From assembly GCF_000379525.1 (NCBI RefSeq), contig NZ_KB902362.1, forward strand, positions 154,846 through 218,845: a stretch of 64,000 nt of DNA, read 5' to 3'. The stretch's first letter is position 1; the number at the start of each line of letters is the position of its first letter. Below are positions 60,936-64,000 of this stretch, piece after piece. The notes beneath the pieces were generated by a model. That model did not search any database. It was not told the origin of the DNA and worked only from the letters and a program-made list of their open reading frames with translations. The DNA is from Lamprocystis purpurea DSM 4197. Its GTDB lineage: Bacteria; Pseudomonadota; Gammaproteobacteria; Chromatiales; Chromatiaceae. A program made the translations under genes and the position numbers.

Positions 60936-61573
60936 TGGGCCTCCTGCGACTCGAGGCGCTGCGGCCGCGGGTGCTCGCCCCGGTGAGCCTGTGCGTGGAC
61001 AGTGGCGAACTGGTGTTCGTCTCCGGCCCCTCGGGCTCCGGCAAGAGCCTGTTGCTGCGCGCCGTGGCCGACCTGGACCCCCATCCCGGCGAGGTCTGGC
61101 TGGGCGCGGAGGCGCGCTCCGCCATGCCCCCCGCCCGCTGGCGTCGCCGGGTCGGCCTGCTCCCGGCCGAGGCGTTCTGGTGGACCGATACGGTGGGCGA
61201 TCATTTCCCGCAAGCGGCCGCCGTTGCAGGCGCGTCGGGGACGCCGCCGCCATCCGCTCTGCCCGCTCTGCTGAGCGCCTTGGGGTTCGAACCGGACGTC
61301 CTCGACTGGTCGGTCGGCCGGCTCTCCACCGGCGAGCGCCAACGCCTGGCCTTGGCGCGGCTGCTGGCCCAGGACCCGGAGGCCCTGTTGCTCGACGAGG
61401 CCACCGCCAACCTGGACCCGAGCAATCGCGAGCGGGTGGAGCATCTGGTGGCGGACTATCGCGCCAGCCGCGGCGCGGCGGTGCTCTGGGTCAGCCACGA
61501 CCCTGAGCAGCGCGTTCGCCTGGGCGGACGCCAGTTCGGCATCCATGACGGGCGCCTGGCCGCCATCACCTGA
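60935..61573 (+). CDS. fetA: ABC transporter ATP-binding protein, FetA (YbbL) type
   Basis: 212 residues: Walker A GPSGSGKSLLLRAVADLD, Q-loop-like LLPAEAFWWTDTV, signature LSTGERQRLALARLLAQDP, Walker B ALLLDEATANLD and the switch His in VSHDPEQ. The small size and pairing with a UPF0014 permease identify the FetAB type, proposed to export iron or other metals and help resist peroxide. It overlaps trmB by one base and fetB follows after 7 bases. Confidence 0.85.
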   Translation: MGLLRLEALRPRVLAPVSLCVDSGELVFVSGPSGSGKSLLLRAVADLDPHPGEVWLGAEARSAMPPARWRRRVGLLPAEAFWWTDTVGDHFPQAAAVAGASGTPPPSALPALLSALGFEPDVLDWSVGRLSTGERQRLALARLLAQDPEALLLDEATANLDPSNRERVEHLVADYRASRGAAVLWVSHDPEQRVRLGGRQFGIHDGRLAAIT

Positions 61574-61580
61574 GCATGCC

Positions 61581-62390
61581 ATGAGTCTCGTCTTGCTGAC
61601 TCCCCTCGATCTGGCCTTCGCCGCGCTGCTGGTGCTGCTGTTGGCCTTCATGTCGTGGCGGCTGCACCTGGGGGTGGAGCGGCGCCTGCTGATCGCCGCC
61701 GTGCGCAGCACGGTGCAGTTGCTGCTGGTCGGCCTGGTGCTCAAGGCCCTGTTCGCTCAGACCAATCCCTGGCTGATCGGGCTCATGGCGCTGTTCATGC
61801 TGACGGTCGCCGGATTCGAGGTCCTGCAACGCCAGAAACGGCGCTTCTGCGGCCCCTGGGGCTACGGGATCGGCGCGCTGTCCATGTTCATCTCTTCTTT
61901 CAGTGTGCTGCTGTTGACCTTGACGGTGATCATCCGGGTCGAGCCCTGGTACCAGCCCCAGTATCTGATTCCGCTGCTCGGCATGTTGCTCGGCAACACC
62001 ATGAGCGGTGCCGCCATCGCGCTCGACACCTTGACCCGCGGGGCCTGGGACGCCCGTGGGCGCATCGAGGCGCGCCTTCTGTCCGGCGGCACCTGGAACG
62101 ACGCCATCGCCGACATCCGCCGCGACTCACTGCGGGCCGGTCTGATTCCCATCGTCAACGCCATGGCTACCGCCGGCCTGGTCAGCCTGCCGGGGATGAT
62201 GACCGGTCAGATTCTAGCCGGCAGTCCGCCGATGGAGGCCGCCAAGTACCAACTCCTGATGATGTTCCTGATCTCCGCCGGGACTGGTCTCGGGTCCATG
62301 GCGGCGGTCTGGATCGGCTCGCGCCGACTTTTCGACGAGCGCGAGCGCCTGCGGCTGGACCGACTGCGCCCCGCGGAGAGCAAGCACTGA
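61581..62390 (+). CDS. fetB: ABC transporter permease, FetB (YbbM, UPF0014) type
   Basis: About 269 residues from the ATG at 61581; an in-frame GTG/ATG at 61545 would overlap fetA. Seven hydrophobic segments. UPF0014 signature AAVRSTVQLLLVGLVLKALF, GNTMSGAAIALDTLTR (the conserved GNTMSG), RDSLRAGLIPIVNAMATAGLVSLPGMMTGQILAGSPPMEAAKYQ. Forms an exporter with the preceding ATPase. Confidence 0.9.
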   Translation: MSLVLLTPLDLAFAALLVLLLAFMSWRLHLGVERRLLIAAVRSTVQLLLVGLVLKALFAQTNPWLIGLMALFMLTVAGFEVLQRQKRRFCGPWGYGIGALSMFISSFSVLLLTLTVIIRVEPWYQPQYLIPLLGMLLGNTMSGAAIALDTLTRGAWDARGRIEARLLSGGTWNDAIADIRRDSLRAGLIPIVNAMATAGLVSLPGMMTGQILAGSPPMEAAKYQLLMMFLISAGTGLGSMAAVWIGSRRLFDERERLRLDRLRPAESKH

Positions 62391-62501
62391 ATCAAGCACG
62401 GAATCCCTCAACACGGGGAGGCGAATCGCATTTCGCGAGCTATAATTGCAGGGATCGAACCGCCAACGCCTTCACGCCACACACGAGGTCGCTATCCGCC
62501 T

Positions 62502-63110
62502 ATGAACCGCAATCAGGTTCTCGTCAGGACTGCCAAGGGCCAGGATGAAGTTTTGACCAAGGCATACCATCTTCCGCCGGAATTGCGTCACCTGCTCATC
62601 CGGGTGGACGAGGATTGTTCGGTGGCTGAGACGCTGGACCAGTTCGCCGGGAGTGCGGACAAGACCGCATCGCAACTCGAGACCCTGGTTGCCGAGGGAT
62701 TCCTCGCCCCGCAGGAGTCCATGCCTGAAATGGACGGACTCAACGTCGATCAATGGGAATTGCTTGCGGCCGGCCTGCTTGACCCGCGGGATCTCCAGCC
62801 GGAAGGGGAAGCCATCCCCGAATGCGCCTTCAACCTGGAGAAAGCGAAGGATTACGCTCGCCTCATCCTGCTCGAATCCTTGTGCCCGGTCGATGCTTAC
62901 CATGTCGAGCGCATTGATGCGGCCAAAACCGTCGGCGAACTGCGTGTCGAACTCGATGACCTGCGGGAACTGCTCCCCAGACTCTTGCCGAAGCGCCAGG
63001 CCCGGCAGGTCTGGGAGCAACTCGAGCCGCTCATGCTGCCCCTGGGCGCCGATCCGGCCTGGCATTCGCCTCCGCCGAACCTGCTGGAGCGCTGGGCTCT
63101 GCGACCCTGA
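62502..63110 (+). CDS. Hypothetical protein, possible winged-helix-like N-terminus
   Basis: 202 residues, soluble, acidic. Residues 1-70 read as a small helical/winged region (LVRTAKGQDEVLTKAYHLPPELRHLLIRVD, then SQLETLVAEGFLAPQES, the shape of the last helix and wing of small recognition domains in signalling proteins). The middle (105-175) is helical: FNLEKAKDYARLILLESLCPVDAYHVERI and ELRVELDDLRELLPRLLPKRQARQVWEQLEPLM. No known catalytic motif. It stands alone before tatA. Confidence 0.6.
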   Translation: MNRNQVLVRTAKGQDEVLTKAYHLPPELRHLLIRVDEDCSVAETLDQFAGSADKTASQLETLVAEGFLAPQESMPEMDGLNVDQWELLAAGLLDPRDLQPEGEAIPECAFNLEKAKDYARLILLESLCPVDAYHVERIDAAKTVGELRVELDDLRELLPRLLPKRQARQVWEQLEPLMLPLGADPAWHSPPPNLLERWALRP

Positions 63111-63263
63111 GGCCAAGCTCCTCTGCGCGGAACAGCCTGAAATCCAAGGCCGCGGCTTGTCATTCGGCACAGCGGCCCGGTGGATCGCTTGGTCGCTTCG
63201 CATCGATCAGCGTCGAACGCGGCAACCGGACGGCGGGGTGGGTTTCACACCCGCCCCGATGAC

Positions 63264-63464
63264 TCAACGGTCTTGAGTCTGATCCTTGACGGGACCTTCA
63301 TCGTTGTCGTCACCCCGCCCGCCCGCCAGTGAGCGGCGCAAGTCATGCAGCGCGGTACCCAGGTCTGAGGCGATTCGGGGTAACTTCTTGGACCCGAACA
63401 GGAGCAGCAGAACAACCAGGACAAGGAGCAATTCGCCGAAACTGATTCCGGAAAAACCCATCAT
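63264..63464 (-). CDS. tatA: Sec-independent translocase subunit TatA/TatE
   Basis: 66 residues from the ATG at 63464 (GGGAG 5-8 bases upstream; a second ATG at 63461 is equally good). A longer frame upstream adds 60 unrelated residues. Typical TatA: N-terminal membrane helix FGELLLVLVVLLLLFG, the hinge SKKLPRIASDLGTALHDLRRSL amphipathic helix (FGSKKLP motif), and a short acidic tail. tatB and tatC are not adjacent, so this is an orphan copy. Divergent from trkA. Confidence 0.9.
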   Translation of the reverse strand: MMGFSGISFGELLLVLVVLLLLFGSKKLPRIASDLGTALHDLRRSLAGGRGDDNDEGPVKDQTQDR

Positions 63465-63630
63465 TTCAACTCCCAAGTAGACAACTGTTATCACGACGCC
63501 GAAGCCGGACAACATGACCAGCGGTTGGTCATGCGACAGCCATCGCCCGAAATCCGTGCAGTCGTTGGCCCGGCACCATACAACGCTGTAGCATGTCGGC
63601 GCATCGCACTTTTCGTCCCCGAACCCCACT

Positions 63631-64000
63631 ATGAAGATTGTCATCCTCGGCGCCGGTCAGGTCGGTTCATCGGTGGCCGAAAGTCTGGTCTCCGAGGCCA
63701 ACGAAATCACCATCGTCGACGCCGATATGTCGCGCCTGGCGCGTTTGCAGGAACGCCTCGACCTGCGTACGGTGGCCGGCAACGCGGCCCTGCCCTCGGT
63801 CCTGGAGCGGGCCGGACTGGCGGATGCGGACCTGCTGATCGCCGTCACGCAAAGCGACCAGACCAACCTCTGCGCCTGCCGCACCGCCGCCACCCTGTTT
63901 CGCACGCCGACCAAAATCGCCCGTCTGCGCTCATCGGACTATACCCGCTATCCGCAGCTTCTGGAGGCGAAGAACTTCGCGGTGGACTTCAGCATCTGCC
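63631..64000 (+). CDS. trkA: Trk potassium uptake regulator TrkA (5' part)
   Basis: First 123 residues, running off the right edge. The start MKIVILGAGQVGSSVAESLVSE has the Rossmann GxGxxG of the RCK domain; it continues NEITIVDADMSRLARLQERLDLRTVAGNAALPSVLERAG and ADADLLIAVTQSDQTNLCACRTAA. NAD-binding peripheral regulator of TrkH/TrkG potassium channels. ATG at 63631. Confidence 0.93.
   Translation, partial: MKIVILGAGQVGSSVAESLVSEANEITIVDADMSRLARLQERLDLRTVAGNAALPSVLERAGLADADLLIAVTQSDQTNLCACRTAATLFRTPTKIARLRSSDYTRYPQLLEAKNFAVDFSIC

Overview
This is a high-GC chromosomal segment of a gammaproteobacterium. The gene set (ZipA, PilS/PilR, SatP, bacterial-type HemC/HemD, Tat and Trk components) fits the class. 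The mix of many c-type multiheme cytochromes, an acetate permease, a complete set of 2-oxoglutarate dehydrogenase E1/E2 and succinyl-CoA synthetase genes, and short simple-sequence intergenic repeats suggests to me a Chromatiaceae-like (purple sulfur bacterial) genome. This is inference only: no photosynthesis, sulfur-oxidation or rRNA gene lies in the window.

Layout. 1-9 kb (minus strand): ligA (running off the left edge), zipA, a periplasmic Cache-domain protein, the acetate permease satP, and sucAB. 9-15 kb (plus strand): two small proteins, one an internally deleted NRDE/TANGO2 protein, a GT-C membrane glycosyltransferase, hemCD, a decayed VapC fragment beside tRNA-Arg(CCU), a DUF2177 membrane protein and a SPOR-like membrane protein. 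15.3-25.2 kb (minus strand): a nine-gene surface-glycan cluster with five glycosyltransferases, three methyltransferases and a Wzx-type flippase, interrupted by a long inverted repeat. 25.5-43.4 kb is mainly housekeeping: SWIM/SNF2 helicase, P2A-type cation ATPase, ArnT-like glycosyltransferase, a coiled-coil OmpA protein, argA, pilR/pilS, sucCD and nadE.

43.4-49.4 kb is a respiratory island. It holds an octaheme hydroxylamine-oxidoreductase-family cytochrome translationally coupled to a NapC/NirT-type tetraheme quinol dehydrogenase, a divergent pentaheme cytochrome, and a DUF3501 / Fe-S oxidoreductase pair. The HAO homologue resembles the reductive (epsilon-type) branch, so nitrite or hydroxylamine reduction fed from the quinol pool is the most economical reading.

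49.8-55.8 kb carries the most interesting system: a lasso-peptide biosynthetic cluster. It contains an asparagine-synthetase-like cyclase, a 60-residue precursor whose core can be read as GGGLTGDDIGAPFGTRPG, an HprK-like kinase, a B2 leader peptidase and a B1/PqqD recognition protein on the opposite strand, and a nucleotidyltransferase. Kinase plus nucleotidyltransferase is a known tailoring pair (phosphorylation, then decoration of the phosphate), but the established kinases act on a C-terminal serine and this core has no serine at all. The right end (55.8-64 kb) returns to ordinary genes: PqiA-like protein, polyphosphate:AMP phosphotransferase, queF, trmB, a FetAB-type ABC exporter, a lone tatA and the 5' end of trkA.
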